From assembly GCA_024403355.1 (NCBI GenBank), contig JAKSRW010000019.1, positions 1 to 57,917 of the forward strand: a stretch of DNA of 57,917 nt, read 5' to 3'. How positions within the stretch are numbered: the stretch's first letter is position 1; each line of letters opens with the position of its first letter. The notes below the pieces were generated by a model. That model made no database searches. It was not told the origin of the DNA and saw only the letters and a program-made list of their open reading frames with translations. This stretch comes from Lachnospiraceae bacterium (lineage in GTDB: Bacteria > Bacillota > Clostridia > Lachnospirales > Lachnospiraceae). A program made the translations under genes and the position numbers. Positions 17,556-26,266 of this stretch are shown here, in pieces.

Positions 17556-17561
17556 GCTTTT

Positions 17562-17591
17562 ATAATAAATGATGAAAGACGAAAAAGTCAA
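17562..17591 (-). promoter_or_regulatory. Promoter of the cobalamin uptake operon
   Basis: On the minus strand TTGACT (17591-17586) and TATTAT (17567-17562) are separated by 18 bp, and the aptamer begins a few bases downstream. Confidence 0.75.
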
Positions 17592-17769
17592 GATAAAGAT
17601 AGTATCTGACTATATTAAATTAATTGTCGGAATATAAGATTTTTATGGAAAAAACGCAGGCGATTCGATATAATTATTTATAGCCTGCAGTCCGGCCGTT
17701 AGGTGAACGCTTTTTACGCCAAACGGTGATTGGTTGATGGGATAAGGGCGAAAAGAAATGGAGATTAAC

Positions 17770-18825
17770 ATGAAAAAAGATACTAATGCGTCAACAGGAT
17801 ATCTTGATATATTACGTTTTATAGGAATAATCGCGGTAATCGTGGTCCACACCGTTTCAGGTGTTTCGGATAATTTTGCACGCGAGATGGGAATGCGCCA
17901 GGGACAGATTTATTCGGCGGTCAAGGCAGTCGGAACAATAGGAGTTCCCCTGTTTTTAATGGTATCCGGAGCATTGATGCTTGACCCGGAAAAGGATATC
18001 AGTATAAAAAAGTTATTCGAGAAATATCTGAAAAGAATGGTGCTTGCACTAATTCTTTTTGGAATGGTATTTGCCCTGGGAGAGATGCTTGTAAAACATG
18101 AGAGCGGTAATCTGCTTACACTTTTCGTGACGGCCTTTAAAAGAGTTCTTGCCGGAAAGTCCTGGGCACATCTCTGGTACATGTATGTAATAATAGGGCT
18201 TTATCTGGCACTGCCGATATTAAGAGCCTTTGTTGCAAAGGCGGATGATGAGCTGATGGATTATGCGGTATTGCTGCTTTTAATAATGACAAGTATATTG
18301 CCGGCCGTGCTGTCGATTACCGGAATTCATATGAAAATAAATTTTCCGTTTAAGGGAGTCTATGTCACGTACTATATTCTGGGCTATTATTTAAGGAAAA
18401 AATCGCCTTTTACGGAGGAGATGAAGGGAAGTCTGGTTAAGCTTGCCGTATTGCTTCCGCTTCTGTGCGTGGTATTGATAACCGGTTCCGAGAAAATCGA
18501 TATATCGTATTCCTCACCGATAATCGTAATTTGGGCTATAGTTATTTATGAATTGATCAGAATGAGCTGCAGTAAGGCAGAAGATAAAGCAAAGTCTGCA
18601 AATTCGGGAATTAGCGTATTTTGCGGATTTATGAGAGAGTACATTTTCGGAATTTATCTTATTCACACCGTTTTTCTGAATTTATGCTACAAGATGCTTG
18701 GCTTTACACCCCTGATGGCGGGCGGATATATCCTTATACCTGTATTTATAATTCTTGATTTTTGTGTTTCCTTCGTCGGAGCATGGCTCATGAGGAAGAT
18801 ACCGGGGCTGAGAAGGATAGTATGA
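17770..18825 (+). CDS. Acyltransferase 3 family membrane protein
   Basis: This 351-residue integral membrane protein has about ten helices, of the OafA/WecH acyltransferase_3 type. The N-terminal GYLDILRFIGIIAVIVVHT carries the family's Arg and the His of the first helices, followed by GVPLFLMVSGALML. Such proteins O-acetylate surface polysaccharides or peptidoglycan, and the substrate here is unknown. The ATG at 17770 has GGAG 6 nt upstream; the in-frame ATG at 17758 is possible. It stands before the nucleotide-sugar dehydratase gene, which has its own promoter. Confidence 0.85.
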   Translation: MKKDTNASTGYLDILRFIGIIAVIVVHTVSGVSDNFAREMGMRQGQIYSAVKAVGTIGVPLFLMVSGALMLDPEKDISIKKLFEKYLKRMVLALILFGMVFALGEMLVKHESGNLLTLFVTAFKRVLAGKSWAHLWYMYVIIGLYLALPILRAFVAKADDELMDYAVLLLLIMTSILPAVLSITGIHMKINFPFKGVYVTYYILGYYLRKKSPFTEEMKGSLVKLAVLLPLLCVVLITGSEKIDISYSSPIIVIWAIVIYELIRMSCSKAEDKAKSANSGISVFCGFMREYIFGIYLIHTVFLNLCYKMLGFTPLMAGGYILIPVFIILDFCVSFVGAWLMRKIPGLRRIV

Positions 18826-18897
18826 TAATGAATTTTTCACAGCAACTTGTACAAATGCAACAACTTTGTGAACTTTTTTTATGGTAACTTATAAGCC

Positions 18898-18926
18898 TTG
18901 CATTTCTATAGGCAAACAATTATAAT
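18898..18926 (+). promoter_or_regulatory. Promoter of polysaccharide gene
   Basis: TTGCAT (18898-18903) and a perfect TATAAT (18921-18926) are separated by 17 bp. Transcription would give a leader of about 165 nt before the GTG start at 19099. Confidence 0.8.
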
Positions 18927-19098
18927 ATAAGCTGTTGTTTTATGGTCAAATCATAAAGCTACAGCTTATTTTTGTAAAGATTCAGACAGGCAAATAGCAA
19001 TTACACCTACAGACTACTCGGGCATTTTGGCAGCTTTGCTTTTATGGCGGTAAGGTGTAAGGTAAAATGATGATAGATTATAGGGAGGGAATGAGCTC
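18927..19098 (+). promoter_or_regulatory. Structured leader of the dehydratase gene
   Basis: Two inverted repeats occupy the leader. The first joins ATAAGCTG (18927-18934) to CAGCTTAT (18962-18969), with an inner TTTATG/CATAAA pair and a following short T-run. It begins exactly at the end of the -10 box, so it may be a terminator of the previous gene or an operator. The second joins TTACACCT (19001-19008) to AGGTGTAA (19053-19060), enclosing about 44 nt. No known riboswitch class was recognised. Confidence 0.45.
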
Positions 19099-21072
19099 GT
19101 GAAGGTCATTCGTAAATTATTTCTGGTTTTCCTTGATATGTGTGCGGTGTGTGCTGCATCATTTCTCGGATTACTGCTTAGATTCGACCTTAGTATTGAT
19201 GAAATTCAGGATCCGTATATGGAGAATATGTGGCGGTATCTGCCTTTTGCAGTTGCCATTACAATTGTCGTATTTGGAATTTTCAGACTTTACAACAGTT
19301 TATGGGATTATGTTAGCGTAACTGAGCTGGAGCATATTGTTCTGGCTTCGGGAGTTTCTACACTTATTAATTTTGTGCTCAGCTATTATGTAGGCAACGG
19401 TGCGGACGGTTATATCTGGCGTATGCCACGAAGTGTTTACTGTATTTACTGTTTCCTGCTAATTGCAGAGGCATGTATAATACGTTTTGGCTACAGAGCA
19501 CTCAGACTTCAGCGGAGAAAGCGTATTGACAAGAAAATCGGTGCCAATGTCATGGTTATCGGTGCCGGAGAAGCAGGAAATATGCTTATTAAGGAGATTA
19601 TGGCATCAGATGTCCTTCATAAGAATATCCGCTGCGTAATCGATGATGCATCTGAGAAAATCGGCAGCTACCTGCAGGGCATAAGAATTGTCGGAAATCG
19701 TGATACTATCGAAGAAAATGTAGAAAGATACAATATCACAGAGATTATTATTGCCGTACCTTCAGCTTCACAGAAGGAGGTCAGCAAGATTGTAAATATC
19801 TGCCAGAAAACAGGCTGTTCACTTAAGATTCTTCCCGGAATCTGTGAAATTGTAAATGAAGAGGCTCATATCGGCCAGCTTCGTGATGTTCAGGTTGAGG
19901 ACCTTCTCGGTCGTGACCCGATAAAGGTTGACCTTGATTCTATTATGGGCTATGTTACCGGAAGAACCGTTATGGTTACCGGTGGCGGCGGTTCAATCGG
20001 TTCTGAGCTTTGCCGTCAGCTTGCGGATCATGGCGTAGGAAAGCTTATTATCGTAGATATTTATGAAAATAATGCCTACAACATTCAGCAGGAGCTTCTT
20101 TACAAGTATCCCGATCTGGACCTTGTGGTGCTTATTGCATCAGTTCGTAATACACTCAGAATTAAGAATATTTTTGAAACCTATAAGCCTGAAATCGTTT
20201 ACCATGCGGCAGCACATAAGCATGTACCGCTCATGGAGGTTTCACCCAACGAGGCTATCAAGAATAATGTTTTCGGTACACTGAAGACCGTTCGTGCTGC
20301 GGATGCGGCAGGCGTAAAGAAGTTCGTACTGATTTCAACGGATAAGGCGGTAAATCCCACAAATATTATGGGTGCCACAAAGCGTATCTGTGAAATGATT
20401 GTACAGACCTATAATAAGCGTTCAAAGACAGATTTTGTTGCGGTGCGTTTCGGAAATGTTTTAGGCAGCAACGGTTCGGTTATTCCGCTTTTCAAGCGTC
20501 AGATTGAGCAGGGTGGTCCCGTAACGGTTACGCATCCCGATATTATCAGATTCTTTATGACTATCCCCGAGGCGGTATCGCTTGTTCTTCAGGCAGGAGC
20601 CTTTGCAAAGGGCGGCGAGATTTTCGTACTCGATATGGGTGAGCCGGTAAAGATTCTTGACCTTGCAGAGAACCTTATCAGAATGTCGGGATTTGTTCCC
20701 TATCAGGATATTGATATTAAGTTTACCGGTCTTCGTCCGGGAGAGAAGCTTTATGAGGAGCTTTTAATGGACGAGGAGGGGCTTCAGGATACTGAAAATA
20801 AGCTGATTCATATCGGAAAGCCTATTAAGCTTGATGAGGAAAAGCTTCTTAAGACTCTTGATGAAATGTATGATATCTGCATCAATGAGCCCGGTGATTC
20901 CAGAGTTCGTGAAATGGTAAAGTCAATAGTTCCTACCTATAAGCCCAAGAATGTTGAGGGTGAGGGAAAGGGCGATAAGTCAGATAAGAAGAACAAGGCT
21001 GAAAATCATAAGGCTTCTTCAGAGAAGACTATGGATAAGTCAGATGTAAAGGCTGACGCAGAGAATTATTAA
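19099..21072 (+). CDS. CapD/FlaA1-type nucleotide-sugar 4,6-dehydratase (membrane)
   Basis: This 657-residue polysaccharide biosynthesis protein has four N-terminal membrane helices (about 1-135), a first Rossmann-like domain (VMVIGAGEAGNMLI, about 150-270) and a second SDR domain (about 285-590). The SDR domain has the NAD site VTGGGGSIGSELC and the catalytic region STDKAVNPTNIMGATKR. The family (CapD, PglF, WbpM) converts UDP-GlcNAc to a 4-keto-6-deoxy sugar for capsule or glycan synthesis. A Lys/Asp/Ser-rich disordered tail (about 615-657) is unusual. The start is GTG after GGGAGGG. It stands alone with its own promoter and leader. Confidence 0.92.
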   Translation: MKVIRKLFLVFLDMCAVCAASFLGLLLRFDLSIDEIQDPYMENMWRYLPFAVAITIVVFGIFRLYNSLWDYVSVTELEHIVLASGVSTLINFVLSYYVGNGADGYIWRMPRSVYCIYCFLLIAEACIIRFGYRALRLQRRKRIDKKIGANVMVIGAGEAGNMLIKEIMASDVLHKNIRCVIDDASEKIGSYLQGIRIVGNRDTIEENVERYNITEIIIAVPSASQKEVSKIVNICQKTGCSLKILPGICEIVNEEAHIGQLRDVQVEDLLGRDPIKVDLDSIMGYVTGRTVMVTGGGGSIGSELCRQLADHGVGKLIIVDIYENNAYNIQQELLYKYPDLDLVVLIASVRNTLRIKNIFETYKPEIVYHAAAHKHVPLMEVSPNEAIKNNVFGTLKTVRAADAAGVKKFVLISTDKAVNPTNIMGATKRICEMIVQTYNKRSKTDFVAVRFGNVLGSNGSVIPLFKRQIEQGGPVTVTHPDIIRFFMTIPEAVSLVLQAGAFAKGGEIFVLDMGEPVKILDLAENLIRMSGFVPYQDIDIKFTGLRPGEKLYEELLMDEEGLQDTENKLIHIGKPIKLDEEKLLKTLDEMYDICINEPGDSRVREMVKSIVPTYKPKNVEGEGKGDKSDKKNKAENHKASSEKTMDKSDVKADAENY

Positions 21073-21090
21073 TTGTAAGCTGTGAATGGC

Positions 21091-21126
21091 AGAGGGGTGC
21101 ATTTAAAGCATAGATGCATACCCTCT
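21091..21126 (+). terminator. Weak terminator-like hairpin
   Basis: AGAGGGGTGCAT pairs with ATGCATACCCTCT (small bulge) around about 11 nt, followed by GTGTTTAT rather than a clean T-run. It probably ends the dehydratase transcript. Confidence 0.5.
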
Positions 21127-21150
21127 GTGTTTATATGAGCATAGGATTAT

Positions 21151-21825
21151 ATGGATAATGATTTTTTGAAAAAAACAGAGGATGGGCTGATTATAACGGA
21201 CGGAGAGCAGCAGCTTCGCGGTGATTTTACCAAAATGCTTCCGCGTCTGAAATATAATAATCTGACCCATGAGCTCTTGGTAAAGGCTGTAAAGATTAAA
21301 AATTTTGAGGGTACTTTGAATGTACTTGATGCTACGGCAGGTATGGGAGAGGATTCATTGCTGCTTGCTGCGGCTGGTTTTAATGTTAGTCTGTTCGAAA
21401 GGGACAGTGTAATTGCGGCACTTCTTCGGGATACGATTGAACGCTCGGCAGAAATTTTGGAGCTACGTGAAATTGTAGGCAGAATGCATCTTAGGGAGGC
21501 TGACAGTATTAAGGTCATGACTGCCATGGCTGAAAATCCCGACGATGAAATATGCCGAGGAATACCAAAGCCGGATGTTATCGTACTTGACCCGATGTTT
21601 CCCGCACGAAAAAAAAGCGCACTTGTCAAAAAGAAATTTCAGGTACTTCATCAGCTTGAGGCGCCCTGTCCGGACGAGGAAGAGCTGATTCAGGCGGCAG
21701 TTTTATTAAAGCCCAGAAAAATTGTTATCAAAAGACCTGCCAAGGGACCGTATCTTGCGGGAATTAAGCCCAGCTATTCGCTGGACGGTAAGGCTATAAG
21801 ATATGATTGTATTATGTTGACATAA
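21151..21825 (+). CDS. rsmJ: 16S rRNA (guanine1516-N2)-methyltransferase RsmJ
   Basis: This 224-residue class I SAM-dependent methyltransferase has the RsmJ (YhiQ) pattern: LDATAGMGEDSLLLAAAGF for SAM binding, FERDSVIAALLRD, and the catalytic and substrate region VIVLDPMFPARKKSALVKKKF. The C-terminal KIVIKRPAKGPYL is also typical. It should methylate G1516 of 16S rRNA. The protein is cytosolic and of usual family length. No close operon partner is seen; the MFS gene starts about 160 nt later. Confidence 0.9.
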   Translation: MDNDFLKKTEDGLIITDGEQQLRGDFTKMLPRLKYNNLTHELLVKAVKIKNFEGTLNVLDATAGMGEDSLLLAAAGFNVSLFERDSVIAALLRDTIERSAEILELREIVGRMHLREADSIKVMTAMAENPDDEICRGIPKPDVIVLDPMFPARKKSALVKKKFQVLHQLEAPCPDEEELIQAAVLLKPRKIVIKRPAKGPYLAGIKPSYSLDGKAIRYDCIMLT

Positions 21826-21983
21826 AAGGATAAAAAATGGCGATTTACTGCTTCTGTTTGTCAAAAAACATTGATTTACAGTGAAATTGCCGGATTATTA
21901 CAGTATAATGCATTTGAAAAAAGATGCTTTTAACTATACTGATATAATAAGAGCGATTATTACACGAAAGGCAGGATTTTCCG

Positions 21984-23162
21984 GTGAAAAAGTTTTGGAC
22001 CTTACGATATACACTGATAAATGTTTTATATTTTGCGGCATTCTGCACGATACATGCGTATGCGGGAGTATTCCTTCTTGACAAGGGCTTTACCAATACC
22101 CAGGTAGGCTTTGCGCTTGCGGCTTCTAATATTTTGTCTGTAATCGGACAGCCGGTTGTGGCAGGCTTCATTGATAAATCAAAACGCCTGACCAACAGAA
22201 TAGTGGTAATGGCGGCCTCGGCATTACTGCTTTTGGGTGCTTTGTCACTGCTTATTCTGAATTCTCAGAAAATAGCAATTCTGATAATATTTGTACTAAT
22301 GTATACGATTCAGTTCGTTTATATGCCCATAATGATTGCAATGAACTTTGAATATCAGAGTGCGGGCTGTAAAATTAATTTCGGCCTTGCACGCGGTATG
22401 GGTTCTGCAGGCTTTGCGGTAACCTCAGCCTTTATCGGAAAGAGCGTTGAGCTGAACGGTACAAATGTACTTCTTTATGTAACCATGATAGTTATGGCTT
22501 TGATGCTTGCGGTGGTATTCTTCTTCAAAAAGCCTGATAATACAGCAGAAGAGGATAACGGCAAGGAGGAGGCAGCAAACAACAATCTCTTTGCATTTAT
22601 TAAGCAGTATCCCAAGTTTATGCTTTTCCTTCTTGGCTCTGCCTGCTGCTTCTTTGCCCACAATATGCTGAATGATTTCCTGATTCAGATTATCCGTTCC
22701 TTGGGTGGAAATGAAACACACATGGGCTATGCAACCTTTCTTCAGGCAATCCTTGAGCTTCCGGTAATGGCCTTTATCGGTCTGGTATTAAAGAAAATCA
22801 GTACAAAAGCAATGCTTATCTTTGCTTCGGTTGCTTTTACGGCAAAGACCTTTATTATGTTTATTTCAACAGGACTTGCAGGAATGTATATCAGCCAGTC
22901 CTTCCAGCTTTTTGCTTATGCGGTATTTATCCCCACAGCCGCTCTCTATGCGGATAAGGTTATGAAGAAAAATGACCGCGTTAAGGGTCAGGCATATATT
23001 AACTGCGCGATTACTCTTGGCGGTGTATTCAGTAATCTGGTCTGCGGTAAGCTTTTGGACGAATTCGGTGTCGGAACAATGCTTATGACAGGTATAATAG
23101 TGTCCGCAATAGGTGTAGTTATTACGGTTACTTCTATGATTGATAAAAAGGCTAAGGCCTGA
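21984..23162 (+). CDS. MFS transporter (MFS_1-like/LacY-type)
   Basis: This 392-residue protein has twelve predicted membrane helices. The loop 2-3 region VVAGFIDKSKRLTNRIVV is a weak version of the MFS motif A. A cytosolic loop rich in Glu, Asp and Asn splits the two six-helix bundles near residue 190. The pattern is that of the MFS_1_like/nucleoside:H+ or LacY-like group, and the substrate is not predictable. It starts at GTG 21984 after AAAGGCAGG. It lies 60 nt before the NahK-like kinase gene, which suggests that the two form a sugar uptake and phosphorylation pair. Confidence 0.85.
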   Translation: MKKFWTLRYTLINVLYFAAFCTIHAYAGVFLLDKGFTNTQVGFALAASNILSVIGQPVVAGFIDKSKRLTNRIVVMAASALLLLGALSLLILNSQKIAILIIFVLMYTIQFVYMPIMIAMNFEYQSAGCKINFGLARGMGSAGFAVTSAFIGKSVELNGTNVLLYVTMIVMALMLAVVFFFKKPDNTAEEDNGKEEAANNNLFAFIKQYPKFMLFLLGSACCFFAHNMLNDFLIQIIRSLGGNETHMGYATFLQAILELPVMAFIGLVLKKISTKAMLIFASVAFTAKTFIMFISTGLAGMYISQSFQLFAYAVFIPTAALYADKVMKKNDRVKGQAYINCAITLGGVFSNLVCGKLLDEFGVGTMLMTGIIVSAIGVVITVTSMIDKKAKA

Positions 23163-23222
23163 AAGGCCTGTCTTACAAGAGGACGGTCTTGTCTATTGTC
23201 AATCGTGAAAGGGTAAAGGAAT

Positions 23223-24311
23223 ATGACTGAAAATGGGCTGTCAAGGGTACTCGCTGCCTTTGGAATCAATAACAGAATAATTGAATATAAAGAGCCCGTG
23301 ACTGGCAATGTTAATCGTACCTACAGGGTTATCACGGAAAATGCTGACGGAAAAAGAAGCAGGTTAATAGTACAGAGACTGAACGGATATGCCTATGATG
23401 AGCCTGAAAAGCTTATGCAAAATGCTGCGCTTATCAGCGAATGGATGCGTAAAAAGAATGCAAAGCCGGGGACCGTGAAATTCTATAAAAGTCTTAACGG
23501 ATATAATTTTTGGCGGGCAGAGGACGGTGATTACTGGCGGGTATATGACTATATTGACGGTGTTACCTTCGCTTCGACGGACGATTTGAATATTATCGAG
23601 AATACAGGAAGGGCCTTTGGCCGCTTTCAGCAGATTATGGCTGATTTTGACGAAAGGCAGCTTTACCTCACGATACCGGATTTTCATAATACCAAAAGAC
23701 GCTATGAGCTGCTAGAGGAGGCATATGGAAAGGATATCTGCGGACGGCGAAGCAGAGAGCTTGAGGAGAGCTATGACTGGCTTATGTCAGTAAAGGACAG
23801 AGCCTGCATCCTGACAGCTGTATACGAGCAGAATAAGCTGCCGCTTAGAGTCTGTCACAATGACACCAAAATCAATAATGTTTTATTTGATGAAAATTCC
23901 GGCGAAGCAATAGCAATCATTGATTTGGATACTGTTATGCCTGGACTGCTGGGCCATGACTTTGGTGATGCGGTAAGGTCCGTGGCCTGTGGCGTATCTG
24001 CGGACAAAAACCATTATTTTGATCCTGAAAAATTTCGTGCATTTACAAAAGGCTTCCTTTCGCTGGTGAAAGAAAGCCTTAGTGAAAATGAAATAAATAC
24101 GCTCTGTTACGGTCCTTTCTGTATGACTGCGGAGCTTGCGGTACGTTATCTGACCGATTATCTGATGGGAGACAAATACTTCAAAATCAGCTATGACCGT
24201 CAGAATCTTGATAAGGCGAAGCAGCGTATCATGCTCGCAAAGGATATGCTTAATTACGAGGCAGAGATTCGTTCGTTTATCTCTGAAATATCACGTCTAA
24301 GCTGCTTATAG
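23223..24311 (+). CDS. APH-fold sugar kinase, NahK-like
   Basis: This 362-residue kinase has the aminoglycoside-phosphotransferase/choline-kinase fold. The catalytic loop is VCHNDTKINNVLFD and the metal-binding motif is AIIDLDTVMPG, both close to N-acetylhexosamine 1-kinase (NahK). The N-terminal GNVNRTYRV is the nucleotide loop. It likely phosphorylates N-acetylhexosamine or a related sugar at C1, as in lacto-N-biose/galacto-N-biose salvage, but substrate specificity is inferred only. It follows an MFS transporter gene by 60 nt. The 3' end overlaps the convergent DUF3021 gene by 58 bp. Confidence 0.82.
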   Translation: MTENGLSRVLAAFGINNRIIEYKEPVTGNVNRTYRVITENADGKRSRLIVQRLNGYAYDEPEKLMQNAALISEWMRKKNAKPGTVKFYKSLNGYNFWRAEDGDYWRVYDYIDGVTFASTDDLNIIENTGRAFGRFQQIMADFDERQLYLTIPDFHNTKRRYELLEEAYGKDICGRRSRELEESYDWLMSVKDRACILTAVYEQNKLPLRVCHNDTKINNVLFDENSGEAIAIIDLDTVMPGLLGHDFGDAVRSVACGVSADKNHYFDPEKFRAFTKGFLSLVKESLSENEINTLCYGPFCMTAELAVRYLTDYLMGDKYFKISYDRQNLDKAKQRIMLAKDMLNYEAEIRSFISEISRLSCL

Positions 24312-24715
24312 CTTATAATCGATACGATTACGTATGAGAAGAAATATCCGATAACAGTAGATATAAGCGCTTGGGGATATTTGTAAAGCTGCCACAAAAA
24401 CATAGTAATCGGTATCCATACAAGGCTGGTAGTCAAAAAGTAAATCAGGCTCTGAATAAGAAGCCCCAGTCTTTGAACCTCATATATAACAGTCATTCCC
24501 GCAAAAGCAGTACCGATAATACCATAGAGTAAAATATTTACGTAGCCGGCTATAACGGGGCTTGGGAAGAGTGCAAGAAATTCAGGAGACATTGACACGA
24601 AGCTGCTTCCCGGATTAACAGTGTTCATTATCACATCTATTATCAGATTTACGATAAGTCCTGAAAGTGCGGAGATGGTAAAGCTGATTCCGCAGCGCTG
24701 GAGTATAGTTTTCAT
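24254..24715 (-). CDS. DUF3021 membrane protein
   Basis: This 153-residue protein has four hydrophobic helices of the DUF3021 family. It typically occurs directly after a LytTR regulator gene, and the membrane protein is thought to modulate the regulator. That is so here: the LytTR gene ends about 20 nt upstream. The ATG at 24715 follows GAAAGGAAGG. A GTG at 24739 overlapping the LytTR stop was considered less likely. The last 58 bp run antisense to the sugar kinase gene, an unusually deep convergent overlap. Confidence 0.82.
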   Translation of the reverse strand: MKTILQRCGISFTISALSGLIVNLIIDVIMNTVNPGSSFVSMSPEFLALFPSPVIAGYVNILLYGIIGTAFAGMTVIYEVQRLGLLIQSLIYFLTTSLVWIPITMFLWQLYKYPQALISTVIGYFFSYVIVSIISYKQLRRDISEINERISAS

Positions 24716-24735
24716 GCTTTTTATCCTTCCTTTCT

Positions 24736-25176
24736 TCACACTAATATTTTCTTCAGTTTTGCAACATTTCGCCTGGAAGCGTATGTTTCATAGCCTGATT
24801 TCATTATGATTTTTATCGTACCTGTGAAGCTCATATCGAGCTTCCTTATTTTTTTGTAGTTAATGAGCTCGGACTTTGAAATCCTGATAAAGCCGGAAGC
24901 GGTTAATTCCTCTTCAAGTTCATAAAGCTTTTTCTGAATGACATAGCTTTGTTCATTATCAAGTGCCATGATTTTTTGACCGTCGGCATAAAAGCTCACT
25001 ATATTTGAAGGACTCAGCAGGCAGTGGTTGCCGCGTTCGTCGGTTCCGTTCAGCTGCTGTTCAAATATAGCAGAAAGATTACGGATAATACCGGTTAGTT
25101 CGTCGGTCATTTCGTTGTTGCAGACATGGATTTCCGGTTCGGAATATATTTTGTTGATTTCGGGTCTGATTTTCAT
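24736..25176 (-). CDS. LytTR-domain DNA-binding regulator
   Basis: This 146-residue protein has a C-terminal LytTR domain (about 50-145), visible as IVSFYADGQKIMAL, the helix LYELEEEL, FIRISKSELINYKKIRKL and GYETYASRRNVAKLKKIL. No receiver domain is present, so it belongs to the stand-alone LytTR class paired with DUF3021. It probably controls the neighbouring ABC-2 transporter genes. The start follows an AAAGGCATTGTTAATAAA element with 13 nt between AAAGG and ATG. Confidence 0.88.
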   Translation of the reverse strand: MKIRPEINKIYSEPEIHVCNNEMTDELTGIIRNLSAIFEQQLNGTDERGNHCLLSPSNIVSFYADGQKIMALDNEQSYVIQKKLYELEEELTASGFIRISKSELINYKKIRKLDMSFTGTIKIIMKSGYETYASRRNVAKLKKILV

Positions 25177-25263
25177 TTTATTAACAATGCCTTTCCGTAT
25201 TTATCAGAATGCTGTTTAAATGCAAAGCTGTGCACGTATTTGAAGATTATTCGGCATCTGATA

Positions 25264-25446
25264 TTATTTTGCTAACATTATGATGTCAGGATCAAAAGTC
25301 CCGGCAAACGTCCTGATAAGCGTGTCATAAAGGTCTTTGATGCCTTTCAGGCAGGCTTGACGGGCATTATAGGCTTTTGACTCCTGTATCACATTATAGA
25401 TGAAAAAAAGCTGTCCCACAAGCCCGGCGCAGGGATAATTCTGCAA
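25264..25446 (-). pseudogene. Open frame or remnant after ABC-2 permease
   Basis: A 60-codon frame, with a TTG as its only possible start, lies in the same frame as the permease gene just beyond its TGA. The predicted peptide (for example IYNVIQESKAYNARQACLKGI and DLYDTLIRTF) looks like a helical domain, vaguely like the end of a TetR-type ligand domain, but no start codon or ribosome binding site supports it. It could be the remnant of a lost gene fused or joined to the permease. I do not recognise the family. Confidence 0.25.
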
Positions 25447-25461
25447 AAGTAAATCAGTCTG

Positions 25462-26232
25462 TCAAGCAAGGTCTGCCTTCATTCTTTTTCTGAAGGCGAA
25501 TGACGAAAGGAAAAGCAGAACAACGGTGCAGGCAATTACGATTATTTCGGGTAAAATAAAGCTGTCAAAGGATAAATCGAGTGTAATTGCGGCACGGACT
25601 GATTTTGTGCAGTAAATAAAGGGCAGGCATTTACAAATCTTTAAAAGAATGCCTCCTGTTGCTTCGGCATCGAACCAGATTCCTCCTACAAAAGAACCCA
25701 GAGAGATTATGATTGAGCAAAGTCCGGGAGCTGCCTTTTCACTGAAGAGAGCACCAAAGAGGAAGCCGAGGGCTGCGAAAAGAAGTGCTGAGGGAAGCAT
25801 TGCGGGAATAAGCAGCAATATTGCAAGCGGATTAATCGTAAAGCCTGTAATCAGCGAGATTATGAATGCAGCTGCGAAGATGCAAAGAGCTTGAATTAAT
25901 GCAACTGCAAGCATAGGTAAAATGTAGCCTGCGGTAAAATCATTCGGCTTCATTGGTGAAGCAAACATTCTTATCAGGAAGGAGCCTGTTCGGTCTTTTG
26001 AAACATTGAGAGCGGTAAAAAGCATTACAAAGGTCTGACCGAAGATAACTACGCCGCCCGCCAGATTGTCGATTCTGAAGATTGTCATTTCTGCCTCTGC
26101 GGGAATGCTTTCATTTACAAGTGTCATAATTACAAGCATTACAATGGGGAAAGCGACACAGAAGATATAGCTGAGTGTGTCTCTGGACATTTCAATAAAA
26201 TTACGTTTTGCGAATACTATAGCTTTTTTCAT
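25462..26232 (-). CDS. ABC-2 type transporter permease
   Basis: This 256-residue permease has six membrane helices of the ABC-2 family. An N-terminal amphipathic segment (KKAIVFAKRNFIEMSRD) leads into the first helix, and the conserved region KDRTGSFLIRMFASPMKPNDF comes before helix three. It pairs with the ATPase gene 35 nt upstream and probably exports a drug, peptide or lipid. AAAGG sits 11 nt before the ATG. It lies upstream of the LytTR-DUF3021 genes, a known neighbour arrangement for such exporters. Confidence 0.88.
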   Translation of the reverse strand: MKKAIVFAKRNFIEMSRDTLSYIFCVAFPIVMLVIMTLVNESIPAEAEMTIFRIDNLAGGVVIFGQTFVMLFTALNVSKDRTGSFLIRMFASPMKPNDFTAGYILPMLAVALIQALCIFAAAFIISLITGFTINPLAILLLIPAMLPSALLFAALGFLFGALFSEKAAPGLCSIIISLGSFVGGIWFDAEATGGILLKICKCLPFIYCTKSVRAAITLDLSFDSFILPEIIVIACTVVLLFLSSFAFRKRMKADLA

Positions 26233-26266
26233 AATAGTTTATACCTTTCTGCGGATATATGCTAAA

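Noticed and set aside
16974..17591. 205-residue reading of the HNH-repeat gene
   Set aside because: The first 110 codons would be the cobalamin riboswitch and its terminator. The real start follows a ribosome binding site near 17261.
17656..17688. GCAGGC/GCCTGC hairpin upstream of the acyltransferase gene, considered as a riboswitch or terminator
   Set aside because: A six-bp stem with a 21-nt loop, no T-run and no known aptamer motif.
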